Shown: positions 37,894 to 51,214, counted from the stretch's first letter. The stretch is 64,000 nt of DNA from Eunapius fragilis (GCA_963681505.1 OY811989.1:4368736-4432735), one strand, 5' to 3'. Notes: generated by a model not told the origin, from the letters alone. A program made the numbers and translations.

Positions 37894-40800
37894 CACTGTA
37901 AAAAAAAAAGGCCCGAGGGGTGTTAGAGCCCAGGGGTGTTACAGCCCAGGGGGTGTTTTGGTAACACACAAGGGTGTTCAGCTTACATCTATGGGTGTTT
38001 GGCAAAGTATGGTAGGGTGTTAGCAACGAACCCCACCAATAATAGGGTGTTAAGACATTATAAAGGTGTGCTATCATAACACTGATTTACCGCATTACGC
38101 CCCAGTATATGGGGTTCCCAGCTTTTTTTATAATTACTTTTTGACGGATTGAGGGCGTTGTTTGCGAGATGACATATGGCAGCCGATCTGGACTTATAAA
38201 GCCGAACGTTATCTTAACGGTATGCACGCACACAACTTACCAGTACTAAACGTCTAATCTAACATACGCTGGCCTTGGCCCACGGGCGTTCGTCGGTATG
38301 GATTTGTAGACTATGTTATACATGCATGTTAACTTCGCTTTGTCAACGTGAAATTATGATATAAAGCCTCGCTGTGTTTATGAAGTCTTGCATGCAGTGT
38401 TCATGTATGTGCCGCGCGCGGTGTTTATACAAAGGTGACCGGTACTTGCGTATACCATAACTTAAAATGCAAAGCAGCATGCAAGCTCGTTTATTATCCT
38501 GCATACCGCTTTGTGTTGAGAGTGAATGTTTTAAGTGGCACGGCTTGGCCAGTAACGGTGTATTAAAATCCATCTGGATTCTATTTAGACCACACTCTAG
38601 TAAAATGACATGGGAACATATACTTAATACATTGTCAGACACAAGTATTTTTTATATGCCAATGCTTGAGGAGGAACTAGCTTCTCAGTAGCAACCTTTG
38701 GACAAGGAACAAAGCCCATTCTGTTAAACGATGTAGGATGTACTGGAACTGAGGCAAGACTGTGGGATTGTCGAAACAGAGGTGTTGGACTCCACTCATG
38801 TAGAAGACGCATATGCATATGTTATCACATGTAGCTCAAGGTAGGCCTCAAATTATTTTACTAGTCAGCTTGACATGGCTGTATGCTAACAGTTATGCAG
38901 CTACATATGTCTACTTAAGACAAACATGAAATATGAAATCGAATGCTACCCACCTGCTTTAAGAGTAGGCTACCAGTGACAGTTTGGACACATTTTTTAG
39001 TGACTCTCTTGTACAGGGTTAAAAATTGTTGTCATGGCAATGCTGAAGGTTGCCATGGGGGAATCGGGATTCGGATGTGTGGGTCTCCATGGAGATCATG
39101 TGATGGGTGTGATCTCATTGAAAGGTGAGTCAATAGCTGGGTAGGTTCTCATTTTTTACGTGTACAGAAGACTGTCACCCTATTCATCACTAAAGGTAGC
39201 CATGGAGGGGATCATGTGACTTGGATGTGTATGGTCTCCATGGAGATCATGTGGTTGTGTGGGCATATTGGTTAGGGGACTGTGGGTGCGTTTGTGTTGT
39301 TGAACTGGTTAGGAGACTGTATAGGTGTGGTTGAGTGTCTCAACGCTCCCTCCACAGGGATTCATGCTGCGGAGGTCATCCCCTCCAAGACCAAGGATCC
39401 CTACCCCCAATTGCATATGGAGGGAGTTGGTGTGGATGGTGTCGCCGTCAACTCCACCCTCAAGGAGAACAGGTGTTGGCCACCTCCTAACCTCAGGCCC
39501 ATAAGCTCCAAGTCGGCTGCCTTGCAATGCCCTATGGTCCAGGTGTACCAGCGAAGTCTAGGAACCTCCTGTAACATCACGACCCACGTGGACAACCGTG
39601 CACCCCTCACCTCCACCTCTGAAAAGCAAGCGGAGCCTGTTCAAAAGAGATTCCCTCCTCCCTAGGTGGTCAACTGTGAAACCCTCAGGTCGACGGCCAA
39701 AGGATTCCACCAACAATCCCTCCTCATACTTGAGGATACCCCCTCCACTGTCACCACTTGATCATGCCCCCCTCTGAGAGCCTTTCTTCATGCAGGGCAT
39801 CTGGGGGCGTGGCTTTCTTCATGCGTCCAAGATCTCACAGTCTAGACAATGACAACTATGACCACCTCCCAGGGTGTCGTGAAGACTCTCCCTCCTCCTC
39901 CTCCTCCTCCACTTCACCTCCCACGACAGAGGGAGGAACCAATCACTGAGTCCACTGAAGACGTGTACTGGTTAGGGTGGTAGTGTGGGTCAACTTGTTC
40001 GTATGTGTGGGCATGCTGGTTAGTATGTGTGGGCTAGGAGACTGGGTGTGGTTGTGTAGGTGAACTGGTTAAGTGACTGTATGGGCGTGGTTGAGTGACT
40101 TCTTCCTCCTCCCCATCTCACGGGGATGCCCCCTTCATGCAGCGTAGCCCATCCCCCTCCAAGAGCTTGGCACCAGCATGATGTGATAATTGGATAAACT
40201 TTTTATCTGAATCCATGTTGTGGGTTAGGCTTTTTTTTTTTTTTAAATGATAAAAAACATTGAGCTGGATATCATCTGGCTGTGTCTATTTCATTGCGCA
40301 TGCGTTACCCTTAATAGCACGCGTACGTTCGTGACCCTTTTAATGGCGCTGTTTGTGAAAGGTATGTTTGCATTGTATTTTTTTGGCTTGGTTTATACCC
40401 AGTTGTTTTCTTACCACGTTTAGCGATGTCTCGTTCGAGTAAAAAAAAAGTTGAGCGCTTTGGAGAGAGTGTGTCGATTTTTTCGTGGTGAGTATACTAG
40501 TGCAGCAGTTCGGAATGCCTGTATAACTCCACTTCTTTGTAGACTGCCAAATATACGCAAATAAAAATTTTACTACCGACTACTACAGCGTATGCTACCG
40601 CACCATAGATTATAATCTATGACCGCACTATATGGCCACTGCGTAAGGAAACGTGTAAGTTACTAATACGCCCCGCCCAGAGTTAATAAGACTAAAAGGA
40701 CATGCCCTACCAAGCTTTCGAGGTAAGCTTCACGCTTAGTACGGCTGACATTGTTATTGTTACAGAATGGTCTCCTTTGCTTCGCGAACGTGACGGCTGC

Positions 40801-41233
40801 ATGCACCCAAGAATTTAAGGTCAGAGATGTCTCGTACTGTAACCTGTCCTTTATTAGTTTTCTTGATTTTCTAGTGTCTGAACAGAGAAACAACCTGCTC
40901 GATCGTTATACAGTAGCGTGTAAAGACATCTACTTTTCTTTATGTGTTCTTTTTATGGGTTGTATGTATTTATCACCATTTTATTAAAATCAATTGAACG
41001 TGTTGTTGTATAGTTTATCAATATCAATTTATGTTGGGACCATCAATTTACGGTAAATATACGTGATATTGTTACCTCTGTCAACACCCAATAGAGTGTA
41101 CTGGCTACACTTCAGGGGTGTTGGCCATAACACTCCTGAGCGGTAACGACTACACCCCAGGGAGAGTGTTATTTTTAAACATGCGCACAAACACCCCTAA
41201 GTGTGTTGCGGTAACACTTTTTTTTAAACAGTG
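37894..41233. mobile_element. Candidate 3.3-kb element with CACTGT termini and GGGTGTT subterminal repeats
   Basis: The left end reads CACTGTAAAAAAAAAGGCCC and the right end is the reverse complement of CACTGTTTAAAAAAAAGTGT. Close to each end the heptamer GGGTGTT or its complement recurs: about seven times at 37,917-38,060 and several times at 41,085-41,205. Such clusters resemble transposase-binding sites. No target duplication is clear and no transposase is recognised inside. Confidence 0.55.
38950..40000 (+). other. Exon-like blocks, product unknown
   Basis: After a TTGTACAG acceptor, a frame reads LKIVVMAMLKVAMGESGFGC to a GTGAGT donor near 39,124. A second block after CTCCACAG (39,357) stays open in two frames (IHAAEVIPSKTKDPYPQLH or LRRSSPPRPRIPTPN), and a Ser-rich frame follows near 39,780-39,950. 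A homologous short block with GGTCTCCATGGAGATCATGTG is repeated at 39,085 and 39,230. It lies within the 3.3-kb candidate element. I cannot join a transcript. Confidence 0.25.
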
Positions 41234-41235
41234 CA

Positions 41236-41311
41236 TTGATCCCTTGTTCCCTTTCTTTTTACATCTCATTGCCTATAAACCACCAACTTTCTCAGAGAGA
41301 ATGTTAAGTTT
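41236..41311. mobile_element. Half-copy of the hairpin MITE
   Basis: Matches the outer arm of the 35.9-kb copy (CCTTGTTCCCTTTCTTTTTACA ... CCACCAACTTTCTCAGAGAG) directly next to the end of the 3.3-kb element. Confidence 0.75.
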
Positions 41312-42023
41312 GTTTGTAATCTTGTTAGATGTGAGCTCTTTAGTCACAATGACCTATCAGCATGCAGTGATAACGAGTTCTCATGTGCCATACTTCAAGA
41401 TACCACATTATTGTATATTTAATTACAATACCAGCGAAAGGGGGGGGGGGGGTGCAAAAAACAAAGTGTAAGACACCATCCCCAACTTTGAAGAGCTCAT
41501 TGAGAGCATCACAAATATGCTATTTATTTTTTGCAGGGGGGTATGGGGAAAAAAGTTATGAGGTGTCAAAGTTTGGGGGGAGGGGGGGGGGTCTTTGCCT
41601 TAAATAAATTTTTAGAAAAAAAATTAATAGCATTTACGATTTTTTTTTTGCAACATAATGACAACGTCATACTGTTCGCAGTGTCCATAGGTTTTCTATG
41701 CGTGCGAGGATATGGTTTAACTGCCTATCAGCACGATTCTATATTTATTATTTGTACGGAAATTAGTGAGGGGCCAACTGTACGATTGAGGCTTATTTGC
41801 AAAACCACACGCTTTCATATGAATATAACTATTTGCGATCGTTGCAACGCTCAGCTTCAAATACCGCTGATAGACGAGATCAATCTACGACAGCATCAAC
41901 AAGCGCTAGTCAGCCAAAAATAACTACGTTGTTAAGACACGTTTTGGAGCAAGTTAATGCGAGAGGAATGGCAATTACTACAACTGTTTATAAGCGCAAT
42001 GCGGCAATGGGTAGTATAGTGTA

Positions 42024-42259
42024 CATAGGCGGCCCCTGAGCTTACCGAAAGGAGGGGCCAACCCCACGAAGGGCGCCAAAGGGGGAGGGGCATTATCGAT
42101 TTTGCAATCTTAGTCATTTGTTAATCGCTATTTGAACGCTCAGATGAGTGTTAGTAGCTATTATACTCATAGTTACATGTAGTAATCATTTTGCAACGCT
42201 ACAGCAAAAATTACTTATAGGGGTTGGGGGGGTGCCATGGCCCCCTGGGGCCGCCTATG
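42024..42259. mobile_element. 236-bp MITE with CATAGGCGGCCCC termini and 5-bp target duplication
   Basis: CATAGGCGGCCCCTG at the left pairs with CTGGGGCCGCCTATG at the right. GTGTA flanks both sides (42,019-42,023 and 42,260-42,264). No coding capacity. Confidence 0.85.
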
Positions 42260-42502
42260 GTGTATCTATGCAAGTTTGTGCGCGATTTCATTCTTATTTT
42301 TAATAGGGGTGCGATCAATTGTCGATTGCGCAATGATTTTAAGGGGCGAGGTCTAAAAATGGGCGTGTTTATAGGCGGAGAGGTTGACCTGGACCTTGAT
42401 TTTCAGAATTTTTGGGACGGTGTCTATAACTTTTTTTTTTTGCCCCCCCCCCCCCCCCCTCGAATACCAGGAAGAAAAAAAAAGACAAAATACAACAACA
42501 GT

Positions 42503-43528
42503 TCAGTCACTATAGACACTGGAAGACCTGTTACTCTCACTGTCATGTTTACAGAACCTGACATGATACTTCAACCCTTTCATGTATAAAAATGATCTGG
42601 AGCATCCTCTGTTCTGACATTTCAATCTCTCATCACAATGTATTCCACAGTGGGCCTTTAATTCAGTTATTGATGCAAATGATTTCTTACAGAAACAGAT
42701 AAATGGTTTCACCCCCGAATGAGTGAGCATGTGTCCTTTTAGGGTTGACTGTCGTGAAAATGCCTTTCCACATTGTTCACACTGATAAGGCTTCTCCCCT
42801 GTATGAGTGAGCACATGTCTTTTCAGGGTGCCCTGTCGTGGAAACTTCTTTCCACATTGTTCACACTGATGTGGTTTCTCCCCTGTATGAGTGAGCATGT
42901 GTCCTTTCAGGCTTGACTGTACTGAAAATGTCTTTCCACATTGTTCACACTGATAAGGCTTCTCCCCTGTATGAGTGAGCATGTGTGTTTTCAGGTGTGA
43001 CTGATCTGAAAATGACTTTCCACATTGTTCACATTGATATGGCTTCTCCCCTGTATGAGTGAGAATGTGTCTTTTCAGGTGTGACTGATCTGAAAATGAC
43101 TTTCCACATTGTTCACATTGATATGGCTTCTCCCCTGTATGAGTGAGCATGTGTCTTTTCAGGTTTGCTGGTTGTGAAAATGTCTTTCCACATTGTTCAC
43201 ACTGGTAATGCTTCTCCCCTGTATGAGTGACCATGTGTATTTTCAGGCTTGACGGATATGAAAATGTCTTTCCACATTGTTCACATTGATATGGCTTCTC
43301 CCCTGTATGAGTGAGCATGTGTCTTTTCAAACTTGCTGCTTGCGAAAATGTCTTTCCACATTGTTCACACTGGTAAGGCTTCTCCCCTGTATGAGTGACC
43401 ATGTGTATTTTCAGGTGTGACTGTCGTGAAAATGTCTTTCCACATTGTTCACACTGATGTGGTCTTGTCCCTAAGGACAATACCTCTCCAACTTGTTCAC
43501 TCTGATGTGCTTCCTCTCTATTGGCCAT
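42503..43528 (-). CDS. C2H2 zinc-finger protein, 9 canonical fingers (paralog 2)
   Basis: 341 aa from the same MANREEAH start as paralog 1: nine fingers of the CEQCGK...[12 protein letters not shown] type, then a variant finger [21 protein letters not shown] and the [10 protein letters not shown] tail finger ending SSSVYSD. Inferred contact residues (-1, 2, 3, 6) vary from finger to finger: R-S-H-I, Q-A-S-R, Y-S-S-I, Q-A-N-R, D-S-H-R, D-S-H-T, V-S-S-G, R-G-T-R and R-S-T-G. Fingers 5 and 6 are near-identical neighbours, a sign of recent tandem duplication. The upstream extension seen in paralog 1 is out of frame here, which supports the MANREE start. The function is inferred to be DNA binding; the target is unknown. 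Confidence 0.95.
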   Translation of the reverse strand: MANREEAHQSEQVGEVLSLGTRPHQCEQCGKTFSRQSHLKIHMVTHTGEKPYQCEQCGKTFSQAASLKRHMLTHTGEKPYQCEQCGKTFSYPSSLKIHMVTHTGEKHYQCEQCGKTFSQPANLKRHMLTHTGEKPYQCEQCGKSFSDQSHLKRHILTHTGEKPYQCEQCGKSFSDQSHLKTHMLTHTGEKPYQCEQCGKTFSVQSSLKGHMLTHTGEKPHQCEQCGKKFPRQGTLKRHVLTHTGEKPYQCEQCGKAFSRQSTLKGHMLTHSGVKPFICFCKKSFASITELKAHCGIHCDERLKCQNRGCSRSFLYMKGLKYHVRFCKHDSESNRSSSVYSD

Positions 43529-43940
43529 TTCTTCACTAGTATAATACAGGAAATGCAGTGATTAAAGCAGTGGTTTACAAATGGGCAGTGTGGGCACAAC
43601 AGACACCCTTGCTTACATACTAACTAGTAAAATAAAACATATCCAGAAATGGCCCATACATAGGTGGTCATCTTGCTTTTTTTTTTCAAATGGGACTCTA
43701 TAATGTACTATAAATTGGTCCGATTATCATAAATGTACTTCAAAAAATTATACCATTAACCATTCAGTAACTAAATTCAAGACAAAACATTAATTTCTAC
43801 TGCGCATAATTTATTCATAAAGGTATGTCATTGCATTCAATAAAATTGTTAATAATGGCGAGAGCTAGCTCACGAGATTATGTCTATACATATAATAATT
43901 ATGCTAATACATTATTAATAAATGTCAAATACAGGGTGTG

Positions 43941-43962
43941 CCCCCCCCCCCCCCCCCCCCCC
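43941..43962 (+). repeat. Poly(C) tract
   Basis: Twenty-two C followed by TTGGCTCCCCTTATCTACGG, a wording typical of the end of a decayed element. Confidence 0.95.
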
Positions 43963-44220
43963 TTGGCTCCCCTTATCTACGGCCTTGCAAACATCGGTCT
44001 GGTTCTTTTTTTTCTTTTCTTACTCCTTATAGTGAACGGAATTCGTTAAGCGATTGAAATGTGTGGCCGGCCATATTCAGCTGCCATCTGCCATCGCCTT
44101 ATGCAATGCGGTATGTACTATATAGCAGTAGTGAATACGCGCGCACATAACATACGCAGATTTCTAAATGGCCCATTTATCAGTGTACAATGCTATAACA
44201 GATCCATGAGATAAAGTCGA

Positions 44221-45770
44221 GTTAAAGTCACAGCTGGGCTGAAAAGTTTACACTCTGCACGCATAGATGCATTAACCAACCACCATATCTCTCAGTTTTT
44301 CATTTCATCTACATGTTACACCCACTTGCAGATATATGTAACCCCCCCCTCACACACACACACACACACACCACACATGTTTGTGTCTCATTACATGCTT
44401 GTGCCTTCAGTACATGCCAATGTTTCATAGCCTCTATACTACCTGCTGGTGTCACATAACCTCCACTACATGGTCCTGGCTTATAGCATCCATTACAAGT
44501 TTATGTCTCATAGCCTGGACCATTACATGGTCCTGTCTCATACATTTTTGTGTCACATAGCCTCCACTACATGCTCATGTCCCATGTCCTTCCTTCACTA
44601 TACATTCAGTGTGGGGGGAGGTGCGGTTGAGTTAAACCACAGCTGAGCTCTTCTTTTGTGTTGGGATTCACTCTCTGAAAGCAGATGCACCATATTTTAA
44701 TTTCATCTGCATGTCACACCCGTGAAGCTACATGAAAATACACACACCATTAACTTCCATAAATCCTTACATGTGTGTCTCTTAACCTCCAGTACATGGT
44801 CCTGTATTATAGCCTCCACTACATTTTTGTGTCACATAGCCTCCACTACACGCTCATGTCCCATGCCCTTCCTTCTCTATAAGTTCAGAGTGGGGGGGAG
44901 GTGTGGTCGAGTTAAAACCACTGCTGGGCTGATAGCAACCCTTCTTTTTACGCACTGCACGCACAGATGTATGAACCCCCATCATATATAAACTTTTCCC
45001 ATGCAGGTCTCCTAGTCCCTCCCTAATGGATCCCGAGTGGGGGGCCTGTACCCCTTAGCTCCCTCCCCTTAAAATAGATAGTATCCATTGCAGTTTGATG
45101 AGGTTTTTAATGCCGAAAGCACCACAAACGCAAAGGCATATGGGGCATAGCCTCACCCGATGGGTGAGCTTAGAGTGCCCCCCCCCCCCCCCCCCAAATC
45201 CACCACTGTTTTGTGTCTCATCGCCTCCACTACATGCTCATGTGACCATGCCCTTGACCATGTGCTCTGGTTGGGGTACGAGGAGGGAGGCGTGGTCAAG
45301 TTAAAACCAAACCGGAGGTGAAATGCGACCCTTGATTTATGCTCTGCACACACAGCTGTATTAGCCACTCACCATATTGTTTTTTTTTTTTCAACTGCAT
45401 GTCACACCTTCACACACAGACAAACACAAACCATTCATGCTTGTGCTTCTCCACTACATGTTCCTATCTGTCTGCACTACATGCTCATGTCTCATAACCT
45501 CCACTGCATGCTCTTGTCTCATGCTTTACAACATGTTTGTGTCTCATAGATCACTATATACTTGCGCCTCATGCTACATGGTCCTGTCTCATACATGTAC
45601 ATTTTTGCATCTCATAGCCTCCACTACATGCTCACGTCCCATGCCCTTCCTTCACTATAGTTTCAGAGTGGGGGGGGGGGGGGGGGGAAGAGCAGTTGAT
45701 TTAAAGCCACAGGTGAGGGGGGCGTGGACCACAGGTGGGCTGATAGAAGCCCTCTGTTATGAAATGCATA
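44221..45770 (+). repeat. Degenerate tandem repeat, 4-5 units of roughly 250-450 bp
   Basis: Each unit holds several short repeats of the type CATAGCCTCCACTACATG(C/G)TC, then CCCATGCCCTTCCTTC, a GTGGGGGGAGG run with GAGTTAAA, and a block CTGCACGCACAGATGTAT. Poly(C) (45,178-45,195) and poly(G) (45,670-45,687) tracts sit inside. No coding signal. Confidence 0.75.
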
Positions 45771-46370
45771 CATATTAACACGCATATGCTACTTTTTGAC
45801 ACTTACAGGTTTGGGATTTTATAAAGCGCTATAAACACTAGTGACCCATGATAAAAATAATGTCTAATTAACTTAATGGCCCAGCAAGCGAAGGATTAGC
45901 AAAGATTCAAGATGTGTTCAAAAGGAACGCAACAAAGTTTAGAAGCAACATGGAGGCAGCCAAACAATTTCTGAACAACAAAGGAATAGAGAACGAGTCT
46001 GTATGTTATAATCGATGGGTGCATTGTTATCACAGCTTTGAGGGTAGATGGCTAACTGAAGCAAACGGCAGAAGTACAACTAACAAGCCAACTACACAGT
46101 TGCCAATAAAGGCTTTGAAATACATAACATCCAATTATAAGGTACCACTGTCAAATGGTTGAATATTCATTCTCCAAAGAACATTATATTTGTTCATGTT
46201 GAAGAAAGCAAGTTGTACCAAGCAATTGTCTTTCATTTGATGATACTAAACCAATACACTCATGATTATATGTTGTATTAGTTATCCGTTGTTTATCTTG
46301 CCTTGATTTTACTTAACTATTTCTGGAACATTATTAATTCCTAAATTATTCAGTACATGTTTAGTTAGTG
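45745..46370 (+). repeat. Duplicate of the 8.97-9.6 kb flank
   Basis: Starts at CTGTTATGAAATGCATACAT and matches 8,970-9,600 over its length, including the conserved open frame. Confidence 0.9.
45879..46162 (+). CDS. Unrecognised conserved open frame, copy B (possible exon)
   Basis: Counterpart of the 9.1-9.35 kb frame. It reads GLAKIQDVFKRNATKF ... WLTEANGRSTTNKP ... SNYKVPLSNG before its stop. Relative to copy A it lacks one codon near the start and one in the GRR/GR segment, both in frame, and its C-terminus differs through a small length change. Function unknown. Confidence 0.4.
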
Positions 46371-46394
46371 TAATATAAGTTTGCCATTACAGCC

Positions 46395-46685
46395 AATCCA
46401 GGGGCGGACACAGGATTTAGAATTACGAGGGCACAAAGGGCAAATGGTACAAAAGGGGTGCCCCTGGGGGATCGCTGTAAGCTCTTCCCCATTGGTGTCT
46501 GGGGCAAAGCCCCAGAAGCTTTGCAAGTTCTGCGTTATGAAGCTTCAGAACGATAAAGAATTTCACCACAAAAATTTTTTCTTATCCGTATATTAGGGGG
46601 GGGGGGGGGGGCATACGCCCGCCCCCTCCCCCCCCCAACTGTAAGTACAATGGAGATGTAACAAAAAGCAGGTCAATGCGTACAG
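46395..46685 (+). mobile_element. GGGGCGGACACAGG-type element, copy
   Basis: Matches 52,390-52,725 closely: GGGGCGGACACAGGATTTAG, the AAGCTTTGCAAGTTC block, TATGAAGCTTCAGAA, then G/C tracts and AACTGTAAGTACAATGGAGAT. Just beyond it, 46,686-46,694 carries the single uninterrupted CTGGCGCCT that is duplicated around the 52.7-61.5 kb transposon. Confidence 0.8.
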
Positions 46686-46699
46686 CTGGCGCCTACACG

Positions 46700-47560
46700 A
46701 CTGGGAATGTACACTGATTAGTACCCTCCACCTCCGATTACGCTATATATTACATAACTATCGTGGCATATCACGGCTGTTTCGCATGGGCATTAAGTAT
46801 ACAATTAGAACGCAATATGATATTTACGGTTCATCCAACATGGCTACGCTTGGAAAACTCATTAAAATTTTGACAATAACATTTCTACAGCCATCGTATG
46901 GCATGTGCATTTGAAAAAGGGACTAAATATATCCTTCTATTTAACTTTAACTCTACGCATGCTGTCGCATCTGCTACTGGGCTGTTTTTTCTTACGCGCA
47001 TACGAAGGTTCCAAATTGGCGCGAAATAATCCTTTCAGTCAGGGCTTTGTAACTCTTTCTGCCCTTATAAGTCCCCTTCAAAACAAAAGAATCAAGTAGT
47101 ATCATCCTATCCTCGTAAGTACATATCTTTATCCTGTGGTATAAATCAAAATAACATACAACCTAAATCATGAATAATTCGTTCCGCGCACATAATTCAG
47201 AGGCTTTGGAATCATATGTGGGGTTAAAAAAAAGGAATTCAAAGCTCTATACAGCTGCTGCTCGTTTGATGACTTGTTAAAAGAGATCCTCTTACAACAG
47301 TTTTGTATGCCATGGGCAGTTGTAAAATGGTGCATACCTGATGCTGGTATATGAGTCAGTGTGAACTCTTTTGAGGTTCAAGCAAACTAGGACAATGGCA
47401 CAAAGAAAATGTTGAATGTTCTGGTTAAACAAAGGTGGAGCTGTCCTTTTATTATGGTATGATATCTTGGGAGGGGAACAATATGTTAGAAAAGTCTGCC
47501 GCTATATATACATCATGCATGCAGCCAATAGAAATGTATGTTGCACGGCACATACTTGAT
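46700..47560. other. No gene seen
   Basis: AT-rich, with short open frames only. Confidence 0.5.
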
Positions 47561-47960
47561 CAATGTAACACTAACCTTATAGGCCATCCAGTATAAGCAT
47601 CCTTTTCTATTTATTCCGTGCAATCATACACAAACCATTCTGCCCATTCTTAGGCATGCCTTTATAAGCACTCTTCCTATTTATACCACTCACCAGGTCA
47701 GGTTTAGCTGCCTATGTTATTCCTATCACAGACATGCCATGTAGCATGATCTCTCTAGCTACATTCATACCACTCTTAGGCATGCCTGTAGAAGAAAACT
47801 CCCTATTTATTCCAAGCACAGACATGCCAGCATAACCATTCTGTCTATGTACACTACTATCCATCAAAATGCCAGTGCATCCATTTATACCAGCCATGTG
47901 TATTTTTATACTGACCACTATATGGACATGCCAGTATAACAATTCTGTCTCCTGTTTCGT
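47560..47960 (-). repeat. Degenerate short tandem repeat
   Basis: Imperfect units of about 45-60 bp built around GACATGCCAGTATAAC and CTATTTATTCC(AG) strings. They create a 91-codon minus-strand frame that looks repetitive (GMSVIGI, GMSVLGI) but is best explained by the DNA repeat. Confidence 0.5.
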
Positions 47961-48830
47961 ACAGTAGGCATTGCTGGATAACCACAATCTTACTTACACT
48001 TTTTTGGGGGTGGGGGTGGGGGGTGGGGCTTATATGTGGCTAGACTTCTGCTACACAAGACCACCATTTTCACATTCAACACCAGAAATATTCTTATAAC
48101 AGAGTTATTTCTCATCTTATCACTGTGCAAGCTCAAGATATGGGCGCTTGAATTTCCGGCAGGTCCACAACCAAGGCCATGACTTTGGTAGTATATTTAT
48201 TGTATAACTTGTAACGCTTACAGCTCTCACCCATACCCTCCTAAGGCCCCTTTAGCCCCTCACCAAGCCCAAAGTGGCTTGGGTGGACACTGAGACCTAT
48301 TGCGATGGTGTGATGGACTGTAAGAGGCAGAAACATATGTGAGTACAGCGAACTTGAATAATAAAATGGCGTCAAAACAGCGATAATAAGCAATACTCCA
48401 AAGACAAAAATATTCCGTTAGACAACGCGGCACCACGAGCTCTAAATAAAAACTAACTGGAAAACCTACCGCGGTCATATTATAAAAATTTCAGCGGACC
48501 TTATAAGAGCGGAAACTTTAGTAGAGCACGGTTTATCTCCCCTACTCCAAAAACACCCACCGTATTAGCGAGCTAATAGCATGCTTCCAGTAGAACGGTA
48601 GTGCCTGTCTTTCAAGTAGTTCGGTGCGTGAAGTTCAGTAGAAACAAATACTCAATAGCCCAGACTAAAAGACTAAACACCTTTTGCCAAAAAGGCTTCG
48701 TTCTCTGAACAGGTAATTGCTAAGGACGTAATTAGCCCCGTTGCTATGGAAAAATTTTCGTTAGGAGGCGTAGGGCTTTTTCAATGGTGAGTGAATACAA
48801 ATTAAATTCATATTTTTGGATTGGTTTGTT
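47961..48830. other. No gene recognised
   Basis: Low-complexity T/G run near 48,001-48,030; otherwise unremarkable. Confidence 0.45.
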
Positions 48831-48834
48831 AGGG

Positions 48835-49578
48835 CGGGCGTACGCCCCTTCCGCCCCTCCTGGATTCGCCACTGACAGGGCTGCTGGGCCAGTCCTTGTG
48901 GGCAATCGTTCGACATGTGCATTAATTGGAACTGCGCCATTACTAGTAATACGCGGTTCGACTAGTCTTTACGGTACACCTACATACAAACAGTACGCCC
49001 AGTTAGAATAAAGAAAAAGAGTGTTTCCATTACTATCAAATGCCACACCTCTATGGCGGCAATGTCGTAAGGGTATCACTGACCAAAAATGCCTTCTAAC
49101 TACGTACCTTGACATTGCAGTGGTCAGTCCACGTTCCACGTTACACAATATTAGAAATGGAACCGTATATTATATATCGCTCGTTCCTCGGCCCCACTCC
49201 CACGTACTTAAGCTAATGGCCGGGAACTGGGGTTCCTCTGAAGGTACAACCCAAGGCAATCTCAGCTATGGTATTGCCTCTGGGGGTGTCTGTCTACAAC
49301 AACACTATCCAGCAGTCTAGCGTATTCGGTATGGCAAATCCATCTTCAGCAAATTGAAATAACTTCCTTGCGCTAGGTTATAGAAAATTACTTCCTTAGG
49401 TTATTGAGCTGCACTGATTGTGAAGGTACAATGCAAAGCAACATGACCATCAATAAACAAAGAAAGCTACACATCTAGGAGTAGCCACAGGATTCAATAT
49501 CTACATGTGACTGTGACAATGGGTACAGAAAATCCAATTTTTGACAATGTGAAATAATATGACATGCAGAGCAGAACC

Positions 49579-49580
<2 letters not shown>
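48835..49580 (+). repeat. Dispersed ~750-bp repeat, copy 2
   Basis: The preceding end TCCTGGATTCGCCACTGACA is shared with the 61.6-kb copy. The same landmarks follow (GGGCAATCGTTCGACATGTG, ATGCCACACCTCTATGGCGG, CCTCGGCCCCACTCCCA), and it ends in (GA)n. Confidence 0.85.
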
Positions 49581-50295
<715 letters not shown>

Positions 50296-50371
50296 ACTAG
50301 TATTGTTGCCATGACATATTAGGGCCGTAGCAACCACTATGGCCCTTATATGTCATGGCAACAATACTAGT
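50296..50371. repeat. 76-bp hairpin
   Basis: ACTAGTATTGTTGCCATGAC pairs with GTCATGGCAACAATACTAGT. The arms are about 31 bp with a 14-base loop (GTAGCAACCACTAT) and only about one mismatch. Possible small foldback element or structured RNA. Confidence 0.9.
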
Positions 50372-51016
50372 ACGGTAAAGCTTCTGGGGCGGAGTCCATA
50401 CCTCCTAGCTGGGGTGGGAGGGTTACCTACCCCAACTATCTTGGCCACGCCTCTAACCATTAGCTGTACAGGTTTTATTCTTGTTCCTATGGCCCTGCAC
50501 ATTACCAACTAACATAGATCACAGGACTTTGAGGGGGTTAAATGGCATACTCCAAATACATCTCAACAGTGACAATCAGGGTGGAGAGTTCTTGGCACAA
50601 GGACTAAGTGAAATGGGCATGGGATGGACTTTCATGTTGAAACAACTTTTGTGTGAATATTAGCCACAAAGCACCAACATTTGGGCCTATGCAGTTAAAA
50701 AGTAGCACCCTTATTTCTGCCTTAATTGGTTGTAATTAATTTCTGCCTGAGGACTGGTACTCAGGCAGCATGCAAGGGTTAATGCACATAAGCAAGGTGG
50801 GCTTGACACTAAAAAACACTTAATTCCCTACCAGTTGATGTATAACAATATCATACTGGCCTCGGCATTTGCTCATGAATTGTATTAATGTTGAGGTATT
50901 GCTGGTCCATGTTTTGCCTGCCATAGATTTTAATGTGATCGCTTGTGTGTAAATAAATCCTCAATGCAATGTACACTACAGGTACACATAAATTTAATTT
51001 GCCCAAATTAAGGAGC

Positions 51017-51136
51017 CATGCAACGTTTTAGGATTTCCAGGTATTCCCATGAATGGGCAAGTGAGTGGCTACTTGAGCAACTCAATATCCATAACTCTCT
51101 ACCACAGTGCAATAAGTTTCCAGCCCAATTCTGCAG
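51017..51136 (+). other. Exon-like open frame with GTATGT donor
   Basis: After GCCATGC a 40-codon frame reads MQRFRISRYSHEWASEWLLE ... NKFPAQFCR up to a good donor (AGG|GTATGT). Unrecognised; it could be a transposon exon. Confidence 0.25.
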
Positions 51137-51214
51137 GGTATGTATTATCATTATTTAAACATGTATCCTTACTACCACATTTATTGTAAACACCAGGAGA
51201 AAAAAGACAACATA

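Noticed and set aside
40431-40490. First exon MSRSSKKKVERFGESVSIFS with GTGAGT donor
   Set aside because: The only nearby acceptor-bearing block joins to an immediate stop, so no transcript could be built.
41797-42039. hAT-transposase BED-like fragment (QPKITTLL)
   Set aside because: A single short string without the zinc ligands or any downstream domain.
47712-47987. Minus-strand frame with GMSVIGI/GMSVLGI repeats
   Set aside because: Explained by the underlying degenerate DNA repeat; no start context or homolog signature.
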